Origin: Bacteroidota bacterium
GTDB taxonomy: Bacteria; Bacteroidota; Ignavibacteria; T3Sed10-11
Length of the DNA: 6,672 nt
Assembly: GCA_007128495.1 (NCBI GenBank)
Contig: SKXH01000215.1
Location: 1-6,672 of the forward strand
Direction of reading: 5' to 3'
The notes under the pieces were generated by a model, which had not been told where the DNA came from, did no database searches, and saw only the letters and a list, made by a program, of their open reading frames with translations. This document shows positions 6,592-6,672 of the stretch, piece after piece (position 1 is the stretch's first letter; every line of letters starts with the position of its first letter). A program made the translations under genes and the position numbers.

Positions 6592-6642
6592 TGGGGCGTA
6601 GCCAAGCGGTATGGCACCCCGCTTCGGCGGGGCATGCGCATG
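6592..6642 (+). ncRNA. tRNA-Gln-like 5' fragment, unit 2 (no T arm)
   Basis: Same layout as unit 1. The D stem is GCC (6601-6603) with GGC (6613-6615), and the D loop carries C at 6607 and T at 6612. The anticodon arm is now CCCCGC (6617-6622), loop TTCG, GCGGGG (6627-6632): the exceptionally stable C(UUCG)G tetraloop replaces any recognisable anticodon loop. The palindrome CATGCGCATG is at 6633-6642. No T arm or 3' acceptor strand follows before unit 3 begins. The third unit, from 6653, repeats the C of this unit in its D loop. Confidence 0.65.
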
Positions 6643-6672
6643 TAAAAGTTTTTGGGGCGTAGCCAAGCGGTA

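Larger units (their letters stand above)
6531..6672 (+). repeat. 61-base tandem repeat of truncated tRNA-Gln-like units (continues past window)
   Basis: Units begin at 6531, 6592 and 6653, so the period is 61 bases; the first two are complete and the third is cut after 20 bases. The full units differ at three sites only (6546/6607 T to C, 6551/6612 A to T, 6564/6625 G to C). Each unit holds, in order: the acceptor-like strand TGGGGCG; a D arm; a GC-rich hairpin CCCCGC/GCGGGG with a four-base loop; the 10-base palindrome CATGCGCATG; and an AT-rich linker TAAAAGTTTT. There are no variable spacers, so this is not a CRISPR array, and 61 is not a multiple of three, so it is not a protein repeat. 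The copy number cannot be known from here. Confidence 0.95.

Noticed and set aside
6481..6666. Minus-strand open frame of 61 codons across the tandem repeat
   Set aside because: It starts at a TTG, and the 61-base repeat shifts the frame in every unit, so no protein repeat is kept. The openness is a by-product of the tRNA-like DNA, and there is no ribosome site.
6531..6672. CRISPR array
   Set aside because: The repeats are contiguous, with no variable spacers and no cas genes in the window; the unit is tRNA-like instead.

Overview
The window reads as a piece of a Gram-negative bacterial chromosome of about 46-50 % GC by eye. It most resembles Bacteroidota or a relative in the FCB/Gemmatimonadota/Planctomycetota sphere. 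The clues are small planctomycete-type cytochrome domains, an acid-rich stretch right after a lipoprotein cysteine (as in Bacteroidota surface-export signals), and a large exported M14 peptidase with a C-terminal amidotransferase-like fold. No gene fixes the phylum.

Layout. Positions 1-798 (+) carry two tandem paralogous mono-heme c-type cytochromes; the first is cut by the window edge and the second is a lipoprotein. A two-part hairpin at 809-848 lies between this pair and the convergent gene on the minus strand (854-3673). That gene encodes a 939-residue FAD and iron-sulfur 2-hydroxyacid dehydrogenase of the D-lactate/D-2-hydroxyglutarate type. It has a recognisable promoter (TTGATT, 17 bases, TATATT) whose -35 box is overlapped by an inverted repeat. 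A divergent AT-rich region of 177 bases separates it from an exported, zinc-dependent M14 carboxypeptidase of 877 residues (3851-6484, +).

The most unusual part is the last 185 bases. Four bases after the M14 stop codon comes a near-consensus sigma-70-type promoter (TTGATA, 17 bases, TATATT). It points into a head-to-tail array with a 61-base period. Each unit begins with what looks like the 5' two-thirds of tRNA-Gln (U1 acceptor strand, complete D arm, GC-rich anticodon-arm remnant with a shortened loop, variable-region CATGCG). It then stops before any T arm and runs through an AT-rich linker into the next unit. Two full units and 20 bases of a third are visible, and the array runs off the window. 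The three differences between the full units all fall in predicted loops.

Together, the cytochromes and the dehydrogenase suggest respiratory electron transfer (oxidation of a 2-hydroxyacid; heme carriers in the envelope), but nothing shows that they are partners. The peptidase is probably a protein or peptide scavenging enzyme of the periplasm or exterior. The tRNA-derived array is the candidate for something undescribed.
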